A stretch of DNA of 64,000 bases from Blastomonas ursincola (GTDB lineage: Bacteria; Pseudomonadota; Alphaproteobacteria; Sphingomonadales; Sphingomonadaceae), in contig NZ_VDES01000001.1 of the NCBI RefSeq assembly GCF_013607875.1, positions 1,034,063 through 1,098,062 on the forward strand. The letters are read 5' to 3'. The translations under genes were made by a program, and so were the position numbers. Below the pieces are notes generated by a model, which saw only the letters and a program-made list of their open reading frames with translations, ran no database searches and was not told the DNA's origin. Positions 10,683 to 19,261 of the stretch are shown here, piece after piece (position 1 is the first letter of the stretch; every line of letters starts with the position of its first letter).

Positions 10683-12668
10683 ATGCCTAGCACATCCGCA
10701 ATAGATTCGCTTCTTTTCCGTCATCTCACTAATCGCGCGCAGCCTTCGATCGCGCACCCCACGGCAGACCGGTTCGATTTTGACGACTGGATGACGGTTT
10801 TGCCTCAGGGCTATAGCGATCGTGACGAGACGCTGATCCGCACCGCCCTCATCGTAAATGAGCAGGTTCGCAAGCTGCGCGACGACTATATCTCCAAGGC
10901 CTTCGTCCATATGTCGCCGTCCCAGCTCGTGATGCTCGCGATCGCCTTAGCCAACCGCGGCTTCCTCCTCATCCGCCACAAGATGCATGAAGCACTAAAA
11001 GAACACGCTGCGACGGCGAAGGTGGCGCATTTCTCGGCAATGAGCCAAGTCGAAATCATTAGCCACCAGGGAGCATCGCCCCAAGCGGCGGCTGATCTCA
11101 ACACCACGATGATCGACAGTTTGCCACACTGGTTCGCTGCAGCCGCTAAACTCGCGGATAAGCCTGAAGAGGATCAAGACTTCTCGGAAGCGGGTTTAAA
11201 GGGGGAAATGTTATTCTCGTTGAACAATAGTTTCCGCGAGGTATGGCAACAGGTGCTCTGGGCCCCTTGGGAGATCGAGAACGCACAGCGCCAGGTGCTC
11301 GTCAGCCCACTTCACCCGGCAGAGGAGGCGATGTGGCGGATCTGGGACTGGCGTGAGCAGTCGCTGCTCCACCAAGGCGCCATCCTGAATCGCCATATCG
11401 AGCGACGGTACCCGCAGGCAACAAAACCATCTCCGATCCCTACGACGGTGCGCACATTCACAGCCGGAAGTCCGCCAACGATCGAGCTAGGGGTCCCGAC
11501 CGCCGAACAGTCCATTAAGCACCGATCGGCGTTGGACATACTCAATGACAGCTATGTGGCCATTTTTCTCGATCAGCAACTAAACGTCGATGGCGTAACA
11601 CCCCGCCTGCTTGCGCATGCGACGCTGCTGCTCGAGGATTTGCTCGATGCCGCATTACCCAACGAGCCTGACCCGGCACGAGCCGATCAGGCTTGGATAC
11701 AGCGCATGTCTTGCTGCATCCCGCGTGGGAGCATCGTCGAGGTGATTGCGAAGACACTTAGCATAGCGGATCCGATGGCCAATGCAGTGATTCATTCGCT
11801 GACCTCTGACCCTTGGGGACCACTCGCCAAGCTTTTCAACCCGGGCCTCTGGCATCGCCCGTTGATCGCAACGAAATGTGGTGCAGACCTTATGATTGTG
11901 GCGGGCGCGCTAGCTTGGGGCTCGCCTCTGCGCGCGGTTGAGCGCTGGCTCCAGGAAGGCAAGGGCGCTGACCTGTCCAAGACCAGCAACGGCGAACGCT
12001 ATGAGCGGGAGCTGCGTAATAGGGTGAGCAAGGCGCTCGCCGGTAATCCCATACTTAGTCCATTCGCAAGCGAGGTCAGGCACATGCCGGCGGGCCCCGA
12101 TTGCGAGGAGATCGATCTCATTGTTTGCGTGGGCAAGACCCTGATCGTTGGCGAGGTCAAGTGCTTCCTCAAGCCCACTGAGCCCAGCGAGCGCTACGAC
12201 TATCTGCGCAAACTCGAGGAGGCCGCCGCCCAGGCGAGGCGCAAGGCCGAATGGCTGAGCGCGAACCCACAGGCCATCGGCGCCACACCAATCGCCGATA
12301 TCCGCTTAATGCCCTTGGTAATCGTCAACCAGAGCAATGGTGCTAGTTGGAGCTTCGACGGTTGCGCGGTGGTCGATGCGAAATGGTTCGAACTCTTCCT
12401 GTCGAGCGGCGAATATCACAGCGCCGCCGCGCTGTCGCTCGACGGCTCAGCCGATCCGGTATTCACCGCGGCTCAGCTTTACACGAGCCTCGAAGAAGCA
12501 GAGCAGGCCATGCCGGCGATTTTCGAAGACCACCCAGGGCTCAGGCTTTTCCGCGCGGCGGTCGACTGGTCCGCCGCGAGGATCCCACTTGCCGATCGAC
12601 GGACACTTTTCATGGCTCATCCAGTGATGAATATCGAGCGTTATACGGCCAATTTTGCGGTGCCGTAG
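10683..12668 (+). CDS. Large protein with a PD-(D/E)XK nuclease motif near its C-terminus
   Basis: A 661-residue protein read from ATG at 10683. Most of it is helical and unrecognised. Near residues 475-495 there is a clear PD-(D/E)XK arrangement: hydrophobic IDLIV with Asp478, then 12 residues later Glu491-Val-Lys493 (GEVKC), followed by a helix with YDYLRKLEEAAAQARRK. That is the layout of restriction-endonuclease-like nucleases. It is divergent from the GNAT gene, inside an island with other defence genes, so a role in cutting foreign DNA or RNA is a reasonable inference. No methyltransferase partner is adjacent. Confidence 0.6.
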   Translation: MPSTSAIDSLLFRHLTNRAQPSIAHPTADRFDFDDWMTVLPQGYSDRDETLIRTALIVNEQVRKLRDDYISKAFVHMSPSQLVMLAIALANRGFLLIRHKMHEALKEHAATAKVAHFSAMSQVEIISHQGASPQAAADLNTTMIDSLPHWFAAAAKLADKPEEDQDFSEAGLKGEMLFSLNNSFREVWQQVLWAPWEIENAQRQVLVSPLHPAEEAMWRIWDWREQSLLHQGAILNRHIERRYPQATKPSPIPTTVRTFTAGSPPTIELGVPTAEQSIKHRSALDILNDSYVAIFLDQQLNVDGVTPRLLAHATLLLEDLLDAALPNEPDPARADQAWIQRMSCCIPRGSIVEVIAKTLSIADPMANAVIHSLTSDPWGPLAKLFNPGLWHRPLIATKCGADLMIVAGALAWGSPLRAVERWLQEGKGADLSKTSNGERYERELRNRVSKALAGNPILSPFASEVRHMPAGPDCEEIDLIVCVGKTLIVGEVKCFLKPTEPSERYDYLRKLEEAAAQARRKAEWLSANPQAIGATPIADIRLMPLVIVNQSNGASWSFDGCAVVDAKWFELFLSSGEYHSAAALSLDGSADPVFTAAQLYTSLEEAEQAMPAIFEDHPGLRLFRAAVDWSAARIPLADRRTLFMAHPVMNIERYTANFAVP

Positions 12669-13219
12669 GCCGTAGTCTGGCCTCGCTCGCAGCCGATCGT
12701 CAGCCAGACGCCAGCTACTGAAGAAAGCGACTATGGTTGGGCCAGGCCGGCAGGTCGAAACTTGGGTAGTTTGGTAGGCGCCGTGCGCCGATTGCCGGGG
12801 TTGGCTAATTGGACTAGCGGTCGGTTGTCGCTCGAAAGCAAAAAAGGAAACGCCTTTTCGTTCCCGCCGCGCCGAGCATATCGGCTCTAAGAGGGGCTAG
12901 CGATGTCGTCCAATTTGACGAGGAAAGGGGAGAGCCTCTTGCGAAACTCTCCCCGAGCACCTTGCGGTGTAATTCCAAAAGGCCGTTAAGCCGAGCAGCC
13001 GAAGCTGTGAGTTCTATATAGGCTAAAGACGTTAAAATTCAACTCGCGGTTGAGCCCTAAGTCCCTGATTTCAGCCATTCCTAGCCGGTCTGATCACTAA
13101 GCAGCATGGTCGCTTGTTATTTGATATCCTTGACATGTTTCTGTGTGCTTGAGAACTTTGAAGACCTTGATTGCCTTGAATCCCTTGATGGGGACAGATA
13201 GACGTGCTACCACACCCGC
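12669..13219. other. Long intergenic region carrying a phased repeat array at its right end
   Basis: About 550 bases with no convincing coding frame. The only structure I see is the array of CTTGA-type hexamers at 13147-13188, given separately. The composition is more AT-rich than in the flanking genes. Confidence 0.5.
13147..13188 (+). repeat. Iteron-like array: five CCTTGA-type hexamers at exact 9-bp spacing
   Basis: Copies start at 13147 (GCTTGA), 13156 (CTTTGA), 13165, 13174 and 13183 (each CCTTGA). A further CCTTGA at 13128 is out of phase. The array ends 31 bases before the start of a winged-helix-like protein, a position typical of binding sites for a replication initiator or autoregulator. 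Confidence 0.55.
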
Positions 13220-14365
13220 ATGGAACGATCGAGAAATGCGCCTTTGGACGGTTCGGCGTCCCATGAAGCCGAATCAGTCGGTGCCGATCGCATTCGGGGG
13301 AAGGGGCGAGGCGGCAACTTCTTTGCCATCGATCGTGCAGCCTGGGAACGCTTGTGGGAGGTCGAGACCGGCAACAGGCTGAACCTCGTCACCGCATATA
13401 TCGTGCTGCTTGCCGGCACCGGCAGCGACCATCAGCTCAGCAAATGGTCGACCAAGGCTTGCGAACAGCATACGGGAATGGGCAAGCCAAGGGCCAAGGT
13501 CGCGATCGACGAGCTGATCCAGCATGGGTTCGTTTCGCACACCGAACGCTCGACGAAGCTCTATCCACAATATCGCCTGCAGCCCATCGCTCCCGACAGC
13601 GACCCCGTCTTTCTGCCGGTCGCGTTGGTAACGGGCATTGAAACTGAGGCTTCAATGCTTCGCCGTGTCCGCGAAACCGGCGACGCGCTCTTACTGCGAA
13701 TGCTGGTGGACCTCTATGGCTTGGTCCAGCTCGATGCGACATTCGGTGTGCCGATCGACGCGTTGAGCCAGACCCCGCCCGAGGCTTATCCTACCCGAAA
13801 GGTTTTTGAGATCGGCATCCATTCCGTCTGGGCACTTCGCCTTGTCGGTGGGTCAAAGTCTGCAAAGGGTGACTGGGCGAGTTATCATCGCTCGAAGAGC
13901 CGCAGCAAGGATGGAGTCTGGGAGGATTTCTGGGCGCGGGTGGCGATGCTCGAGAAGATCGGGGCCATCTGGTATGAAGCATGGATCTTCGACAGCGAGG
14001 AATCGGATGCCGAGCCGCTGTTCCCAGTCGATCCCGCCGCCCTGTATCATCAGGGTGAGGGTGACGATGTCTATCAGCTCACCCGCACGATGCTCGACGC
14101 TGCGGCTAACCTTTCGGAAGAGCGCAGCAACCTGCTCGAACGCTATGGCATCGACATGCTTGTGACGCTGGCGCAGCATCGTCGCGCGCCGGGCATCCGG
14201 GGCGTGGCGCGTATGCGGATCGAGGCTGATACTCCGGGTCGTCGCCTTTCCTATTATAAGCGCCGAACCCAGATCGAGATTTACGAAGCAGGCTACACCC
14301 AGATCGCGCTCGATGCGCTGCGGGGTGAATATGGTCGGCCGATGAATACGGCCACACCGCAATAG
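13220..14365 (+). CDS. Hypothetical DNA-binding-like protein (possible replication/regulatory protein)
   Basis: A 381-residue protein. Residues about 45-115 look like a winged-helix unit: a helix LWEVETGNRLNLVTAYIVLL, then STKACEQHTGMGKPRAKVAIDELIQHGFV followed by strands, reminiscent of gene-dosage or replication-initiator wHTH domains. The rest has no motif I recognise. The ATG at 13220 lacks an obvious ribosome site. It lies 31 bases after a phased hexamer array, which is the main support for a DNA-binding role, and 33 bases before the MazF-like gene on the same strand. A replication-initiator role for an excised island is a guess from this context. Confidence 0.5.
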   Translation: MERSRNAPLDGSASHEAESVGADRIRGKGRGGNFFAIDRAAWERLWEVETGNRLNLVTAYIVLLAGTGSDHQLSKWSTKACEQHTGMGKPRAKVAIDELIQHGFVSHTERSTKLYPQYRLQPIAPDSDPVFLPVALVTGIETEASMLRRVRETGDALLLRMLVDLYGLVQLDATFGVPIDALSQTPPEAYPTRKVFEIGIHSVWALRLVGGSKSAKGDWASYHRSKSRSKDGVWEDFWARVAMLEKIGAIWYEAWIFDSEESDAEPLFPVDPAALYHQGEGDDVYQLTRTMLDAAANLSEERSNLLERYGIDMLVTLAQHRRAPGIRGVARMRIEADTPGRRLSYYKRRTQIEIYEAGYTQIALDALRGEYGRPMNTATPQ

Positions 14366-14398
14366 GACAACCAACCGTCGGGGAAAAGCAGCCTTTCC

Positions 14399-15136
14399 AT
14401 GCCCAATGACGTTAACTCAGAAGATCAACCAAGTATGGCAGTACCCTTCCCGACCGAAGCCGAACTGTTCGCAGCAGGCTATGTGGCGATCCCGACCGAG
14501 GAAGAATTATTGGCGCAGGGCTATGTGCCGATCGACTTCTCAAACATGCCGGACGTAGCCGATTTGGTCACGGAAGCCGGGCACCCTTTCCCGTTTCATC
14601 ACGAAATAATAAAAGCAGGTTATGTGCCGATTAGTCGCCGCGAACGGCGTATCGTAAGTCGTCCACGCATGGGACAGATGTATTGGATCGATTTTCCGCA
14701 CGACGCCTATGCGCCCGAGTTCGTGAACGAGCACCCTGGCATCGTCATTCGGGCGGCCAATTCGTTACATGACACCTGCATTATCCTGCCCGTCACGAGC
14801 GCGCAGCAAAAGGCCGGGACGAACTTTCATCAGCTCTCCAAGAATCCCAACCCCAAAGGGCAGGCCGAAGGGCGGATAGCCTATGTGGTCTGCGACCATC
14901 TCTACACAGTCAACATCAACCGCCTCCGCCCATTGGTCCACAATGGAAAGGCGGTCTTCCCCAAGGTCGAACCAAACGATCTGACAGCGATTTTCGTGAT
15001 CGTGCAAAAGGTTCTAGGCGCAGCATTCGCACCTGCACGAACTGCCGTAGCGGCGGGGGCCGCGCCGGGTCAAGCACAGCCGGCCGCGCCTCCAAAGCCG
15101 CTGGGGCCTAACACCCTGACGCTGAAAAAGAAGTAG
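14399..15136 (+). CDS. PemK/MazF-family toxin-like protein with repeated N-terminal extension
   Basis: A 245-residue protein. Residues about 88-200 carry a MazF/PemK-type fold: RPRMGQMYWIDFP (first strand with the usual G-x-[VI]-[YF]-W-[IV]-[DN]), EHPGIVIRAA, TCIILPVTSA, then VVCDHLYTVNINRL, matching the family's late strand-turn-strand. Members are usually endoribonuclease toxins of about 110 residues. Unusual here is an N-terminal ~80 residues holding three copies of a 14-residue unit ending in GYV-x-I (residues 18-31, 32-45 and 65-78), and an Ala/Pro/Lys-rich tail. No typical small antitoxin gene precedes it; the 381-residue gene is the upstream neighbour. Confidence 0.7.
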   Translation: MPNDVNSEDQPSMAVPFPTEAELFAAGYVAIPTEEELLAQGYVPIDFSNMPDVADLVTEAGHPFPFHHEIIKAGYVPISRRERRIVSRPRMGQMYWIDFPHDAYAPEFVNEHPGIVIRAANSLHDTCIILPVTSAQQKAGTNFHQLSKNPNPKGQAEGRIAYVVCDHLYTVNINRLRPLVHNGKAVFPKVEPNDLTAIFVIVQKVLGAAFAPARTAVAAGAAPGQAQPAAPPKPLGPNTLTLKKK

Positions 15137-15861
15137 GCGGGAACGTCTGGCTGGGCGGAAGAGCGGCTGCAACCCTACTATCGTTCAGCCACGCGACCAC
15201 GCTTGTCGCGGCGCTACGCGAATAGTCCTATGTATAGCCGTGTTTCGTTGCTGTTCGTCCGCGCAGGTGGTCGTCTCGATCAGTACCCGGAGAGCGGCGG
15301 CGGCCTCGTCGGGAGAGCACATAGGCTTCTCGATAAAGGACTGCATACTGTTTTGGCCCCTCCTGGCCAATACCGTTTCTGATGGTCCGACCATGGCTTA
15401 AGGGTCTTCTGCTCGCGTGGAGCGACGGCGCACCGGTGCTTGATGCGTACGGAGCCGGCAATAGCGCAGTGGTTGCGGCCACCAGTGCAGACCTGTCGCG
15501 GTCGCTTGCAATGCCCGCAGGACACTCAATCGGCGCGTTGGGTGATGAAGGGATCTCGCGGGAGGCATCTAGAAACCTGACGCCATTTTGTCGCACCGCT
15601 GTCACCCACCAGTTTAATAAAAATCAGAGGGTTAAGACACGGACGCGTTGTTGCCGATTCTGACCCGACTTGCCTCAATTAGGTGGCCCAACTGGCCCAA
15701 TTTTGATCCGCCAATCCTTCCTGCAATCTGACAGTTCCGCCGGATGGGAGGCGGCTTTTGGGCGGCGGGCACGCTTGAAACATGGGCAGAAGAAAACTCG
15801 CTGTCGCATCTCACCATGAAACTAAGCGGGTTGGATCATGGCTAGACAATCCGGCCCCAAC
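15137..15861. other. Intergenic region with no supported gene
   Basis: About 725 bases between the MazF-like gene and the XRE regulator. Several frames of 70-125 codons exist on both strands, but they overlap one another and show no domain, signal peptide or ribosome site. Decayed coding sequence is possible. I see no strong inverted or direct repeat. Confidence 0.45.
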
Positions 15862-16086
15862 TCATTCCGCACCGTCGTCGAGGCCTTTCAACAAATATGC
15901 CGCGGTGACATTCAGTGCATCGGCCAGGCGCTCGATTACATCAACGCTGGCAGCGTAGCGGCACCGCTCAAGCGCGCTCACATAGGTCCGATCAATCCCT
16001 GCAGCATCGGCGAGTTCCTCTTGGGACAGGCCTGCCGCGCACCGGGCCTGACGTAGATTGTCCGCTAGGATTTGCCGCAGTGCCAT
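15862..16086 (-). CDS. XRE-family helix-turn-helix regulator
   Basis: Small repressor-like protein of about 74 residues. It is almost entirely one HTH_3 domain: LRQARCAAGLSQEELADAAGIDRTYVSALER holds the classical helix-turn-helix, followed by the wing-side VIERLADALNVTAAYLL. ATG at 16086 is chosen; a GTG six codons earlier is possible, and neither has a strong ribosome site. It is divergent from the small membrane protein and ArdC/ImmA-like peptidase genes, an arrangement like ImmR/ImmA pairs of mobile elements, in which the peptidase inactivates the repressor. Confidence 0.85.
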   Translation of the reverse strand: MALRQILADNLRQARCAAGLSQEELADAAGIDRTYVSALERCRYAASVDVIERLADALNVTAAYLLKGLDDGAE

Positions 16087-16181
16087 TGCCAGTATGGCTG
16101 GCACGTGTTGTGTATTTCACAACGGAGTATACTCTACACCAGTCAGACCAACTGGTGATTGGCAAACGGAAAGGTCCTGCA

Positions 16182-16499
16182 ATGCACTTTACCGATTGGG
16201 CGCTTTTGGCAAGCGGCGGCTTGATTATCGCCGGTATCGCGTATCCATCATTTGCCGCCGCAAAGCCGGGCTGGAAGGTTGGGGCATGGATCGGCGGCAC
16301 CTTCTGGTCGATATGGTTTGGAATGGGCGCTCTGGCATATCTAGCCGGTGTGGTGTCAGTTTTCGGCTGGCCGGGTTTCCTGCTGGCCCTGCCCTTGGCC
16401 TTCCTGATTGGTCTTGGAACGACCGTTGCTGCAGGTCCCCGCACTCAAGTTTTGGCGTTACCTGGTCCTATCTTGGCAAATTTCTGGCTGCTTTCGTGA
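16182..16499 (+). CDS. Small membrane protein
   Basis: A 105-residue protein with three or four hydrophobic segments (LLASGGLIIAGIAYPSF, WIGGTFWSIWFGMGALAYLAGV, FLLALPLAFLIGLG and the C-terminal LPGPILANFWLL). The Met at 16182 is preceded by AAAGG at suitable distance. Its TGA overlaps the GTG start of the metallopeptidase gene (GTGA), so the two are translationally coupled. No family recognised. Confidence 0.65.
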   Translation: MHFTDWALLASGGLIIAGIAYPSFAAAKPGWKVGAWIGGTFWSIWFGMGALAYLAGVVSVFGWPGFLLALPLAFLIGLGTTVAAGPRTQVLALPGPILANFWLLS

Positions 16500-17629
16500 T
16501 TGTCAACGCACTTGCCTGGTCACTTTGCGCCTCCTGGGCATTGTTCTGCCTCCTGAAAGTCCGAGACCGTCAGCCCAGAAGGCTCAAAGAATACGATGAC
16601 CCGCTGCCGACGTTTGCGGCAGTGGAACCATTTGAAGCCGGAATGCCGGCACCTTCCTTGCCCCAATCAAGCCCAGTCCCGCCTTGGGAGTTCGAACCAC
16701 AGTTAGCCTGTCCCGCGCGTGATGCCAATCGCGAGACACAGCTGCGCGAGCTGATGGGATTAGCCCTGACTGCCCCCACCCCCGATGCCGTTCTGGAGTT
16801 CAGTGCGTTTGCATCGCGTCTCAAACGGCTCGGTCCCTATAACATCATGATGGTCTACGCTCAGCGCCCAGGCGCACTGGCGGTCGGCTCGCGCAGGGAA
16901 TGGGCTTTGGCTGGTCAGACGGTTCGCCCAGACGCTCTTCCTATTCTGATCCTGCGGCCGAATGGACCTATTGCCCAGGTTTTCGAGCTTGAAGACACCT
17001 TGCCGGTCCAGGAAAAGGACCCGCGCCGGAATGCCTTCGCGGCCACTGGCGAGTTCAAGCCGGAGACCCTCAACGCGATGGTGCGAAACCTAACCACGCC
17101 GACCAAGCGCAGCTTGAAGTTGGAAGTCACGTTCGCATCATTGGGTTCGGACTATGCAGGGTGGGTGTCTCAGCAAACTTCCCTTCCGCTGGAACCCGAC
17201 CTCGTGATCCAAGGGCAACCCGGGCTGGACGCGCTGACGCCGGGTCACCTGAAAGGACATTGGCGGGTGATGATCAACTCCCGCCTAACACCCGCCGAAC
17301 AGTTTTCCACGCTCTTACACGAGCTCGGTCACTTGTTCTGTGGCCACGCGGGCGCGTTCGATCAGGGCAACCCCCAGGCAGAAGAATATGGATGGCCCGA
17401 TCGGTCACATCTCCCACATTCAGCCAGGGAAGTCGAAGCCGAGCTCGTCGCGTGGCACATATCCGAGCGCTGGGGGCTCGTGACCGGGTCGGCTCTCTAT
17501 CTTCGCCCTTATCTGGAAGCTGCTGCCGATGAGATCCGCTGCATCGATCTCGATCGCGTTATCCGTGCCATTGCCAAGATCGAGCGGTTCATTCCCCGGG
17601 TTCCGCCGTCTTCCAAGCGAAAGAGCTGA
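16496..17629 (+). CDS. ArdC/ImmA-like zinc metallopeptidase, membrane-anchored
   Basis: A 377-residue protein read from GTG at 16496, which overlaps the upstream stop. Residues 1-22 are hydrophobic, giving a likely N-terminal membrane anchor. About residues 80-190 resemble the ArdC-type N-terminal domain (FSAFASRLKRLGPYNIMMVYAQRPG... WALAGQTV... PILILRP). The C-terminal half holds the zinc site HELGHLFCGH, plus a downstream glutamate-rich helix (REVEAELVAWHISERWG) that could supply the third ligand. This combination is seen in antirestriction and repressor-cleaving proteins of mobile elements. The divergent XRE gene fits as a possible target; the exact substrate is unknown. Confidence 0.72.
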   Translation: MIVNALAWSLCASWALFCLLKVRDRQPRRLKEYDDPLPTFAAVEPFEAGMPAPSLPQSSPVPPWEFEPQLACPARDANRETQLRELMGLALTAPTPDAVLEFSAFASRLKRLGPYNIMMVYAQRPGALAVGSRREWALAGQTVRPDALPILILRPNGPIAQVFELEDTLPVQEKDPRRNAFAATGEFKPETLNAMVRNLTTPTKRSLKLEVTFASLGSDYAGWVSQQTSLPLEPDLVIQGQPGLDALTPGHLKGHWRVMINSRLTPAEQFSTLLHELGHLFCGHAGAFDQGNPQAEEYGWPDRSHLPHSAREVEAELVAWHISERWGLVTGSALYLRPYLEAAADEIRCIDLDRVIRAIAKIERFIPRVPPSSKRKS

Positions 17630-17722
17630 AGTTTTTTCTGCCCCTGGTGGTATCAGCTGCATGTGCAATGGAAACCAAAACGATGACGGACAAAACAATT
17701 TCAGTCGCTTAGGCTTTTTGCG

Positions 17723-17795
17723 GTTATGGTTTCCCATACCGTTCCAACACTGTCGGGAGCGATTTTCGCTCACTCCGTTATGGTTTCCAATACCG
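17723..17795 (+). repeat. Two direct copies of a 19-bp sequence, 54 bp apart
   Basis: GTTATGGTTTCC followed by CA or AA and then TACCG at 17723-17741 and 17777-17795, differing at one base. A weaker inverted relative (GGAAACCAAAAC) lies near 17669. The right copy overlaps the 3' end of the next gene. Confidence 0.5.
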
Positions 17796-18279
17796 GCAAA
17801 CGGTGGGCGCTGAGCGCATAGCCATAGCGCTTCAACGCTGCCATTCCGCGGCGCGCACGCTTGGCGGCTCCGGAATCGGGCGGAGCACAATAGGCCCGCC
17901 ATTCGTCACTCGGAGGCCGCCGATTGGCTGCTTTCCACGTCAGCTTCCAGCAGCGCGCTCGCGAATGGTCTGCCGCCTTCACTTCGAAATGCGCAGCCTT
18001 GGTGCAACAAATCAGGCCGCGATCTGTCAGTTCATCAAAGGCGTTTGTAACGGAATTTGGGTCAGACATGCCCAGCCGGTCCGCTGCATCACGCACGGAG
18101 AGATACAGGGAACCGTTGTTCTTGCCGTTCTCGATCATGGCCAATTCAAACAGCAGTGAGCGCGCCGTCGAGCTGAGAGACCTGTAAGCCTCCGATTTCA
18201 TGACGGTGTGGGGTACACCGGTGAACCGGTCCATTCCAGGGTTGCGGCCCTTCTTGTTGAGCCTCCGACCTTTCGGCAT
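17770..18279 (-). CDS. Winged-helix DNA-binding-like protein
   Basis: A 169-residue basic protein started at ATG 18279, which follows GAGGG at seven bases. Residues about 30-95 look like a winged helix: SEAYRSLSSTARSLLFELAMIE, then SLYLSVRDAADRLGMSDPNSVTNAFDELTDRGLI and a wing strand. A basic C-terminal tail follows. Similar proteins occur beside AlpA-like excisionases in alphaproteobacterial islands. It is 28 bases downstream of the AlpA-like gene on the same strand, so the two likely form an operon. Function not known; a replication or regulatory role is possible. Confidence 0.62.
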   Translation of the reverse strand: MPKGRRLNKKGRNPGMDRFTGVPHTVMKSEAYRSLSSTARSLLFELAMIENGKNNGSLYLSVRDAADRLGMSDPNSVTNAFDELTDRGLICCTKAAHFEVKAADHSRARCWKLTWKAANRRPPSDEWRAYCAPPDSGAAKRARRGMAALKRYGYALSAHRLPVLETITE

Positions 18280-18307
18280 CTTGGCACCCTCAGCCCGCAA
18301 CCACCCC

Positions 18308-18487
18308 TCAGCCGTTCCCCTTGATGAAGGCTTGCAACTCCTCGGCCGGGATCAGGGTGCGGCCTCCGACGCGGACCACCCGCAAACGGCCGGCCGCGAT
18401 GTGCGCATAGATCGTGGTGCGGCCCAGGCTCGATGCGGCGCAGGCTTCGCGGATGCTATAGGCAAGCTTTTGCGGTTGGTTCGTCAT
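18308..18487 (-). CDS. AlpA/excisionase-like MerR-type DNA-binding protein
   Basis: A 59-residue protein started at ATG 18487, with AGGA seven bases upstream. The core LAYSIREACAASSLGRTTIY, then GRLRVVRVGGRTLIPAEELQAFI is the winged-helix pattern of the excisionase/AlpA group. In integrative elements such proteins bend attachment-site DNA for excision or switch on the integrase. Here it is in the middle of the island, about 6.4 kb from the integrase. Confidence 0.82.
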   Translation of the reverse strand: MTNQPQKLAYSIREACAASSLGRTTIYAHIAAGRLRVVRVGGRTLIPAEELQAFIKGNG

Positions 18488-18598
18488 TGATCGTCCTCGC
18501 TCCAATGTGTTTGAGGATGACCTGACGGTTGTTGACCGAGGGATAAAGCCTTTGGGGGGTGCGCGAAACCTCCTGAGGTTTCCGAGTATCGAAGCAAA

Positions 18599-19150
18599 TC
18601 AACGCTCTCGGCGCAGTTTCTTCAGCGCAGCGGCGCGGCGTGCCCTAGTGCTATTCAACTCGATCTCTTGGGCTTCTTCAGCCTCGATCTTGCGAGTAGC
18701 GCGCTTGATGGTCGATTCGCTTATCCCGAGGCATTCTGCCGCTTCCTCCCTGGCCAGCCAGACCTTCCCGTGGAGGTCCAGCTTGCAGGAAAACTCGGCA
18801 ACCCGCTCCCTGTCTTTTCGGGTCGGAACTCTGCTTCTGGTGGAAGGCCGCCCTCCCTTGTCAGCCGGGGCGTCAGGATGATCGACCACGACAAGTCTGA
18901 ACCGCGTCTGGGCCGCCGGACCCGCAAGGAGTCGCCAGAGCTCGAAAGCAACCTCGCGGTCCGGAATGCCCTGATGCTGCTTCAGATAGGCTTCCAGCGA
19001 CGCGAGAGACCCATTCCGAAGATCGCGCGCCACCAGCATTGGATGGGCTGGCAACGATCCTCGTACGGCCTTTCCATCGGTTCTTCGAAAGCGCTTACTT
19101 CCGATCCCCGGCACGATGACCGGTCGTACTGGCTTGCCTTTCCTGGGCAT
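18599..19150 (-). CDS. Basic protein with a helix-turn-helix, unknown role
   Basis: A 183-residue, strongly basic protein read from ATG 19150, preceded by AAGGA. The open frame continues far upstream, but that part is antisense to hsdM and is discarded. The C-terminal third contains LAREEAAECLGISESTIKRATRKIE, a plausible helix-turn-helix, followed by a Lys/Arg-rich end. The middle has REVAFELWRLLAG, a short pattern seen in small island-borne proteins. It is divergent from hsdM, with about 110 bases between starts, so it might regulate the restriction operon; that is inference from position only. Confidence 0.55.
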   Translation of the reverse strand: MPRKGKPVRPVIVPGIGSKRFRRTDGKAVRGSLPAHPMLVARDLRNGSLASLEAYLKQHQGIPDREVAFELWRLLAGPAAQTRFRLVVVDHPDAPADKGGRPSTRSRVPTRKDRERVAEFSCKLDLHGKVWLAREEAAECLGISESTIKRATRKIEAEEAQEIELNSTRARRAAALKKLRRER

Positions 19151-19261
19151 ATTCCTTGCTACCTGCGAAGCTCTTGGGAGCGGACAGCCTAGTCCAATTC
19201 CGAACAATATCGAACAGCAATAGCCCTTGTCGCGAACCCAATTGCTGGGTAGCTGAAAGGC

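Noticed and set aside
13147..13188. CRISPR or simple microsatellite
   Set aside because: Units are 9 bp with only six conserved positions; too short for CRISPR, and the variable triplets argue against slippage repeats.
15137..15861. Several 70-125-codon frames on both strands
   Set aside because: Mutually overlapping, with no ribosome site, domain or coding-like composition; treated as non-coding or decayed.
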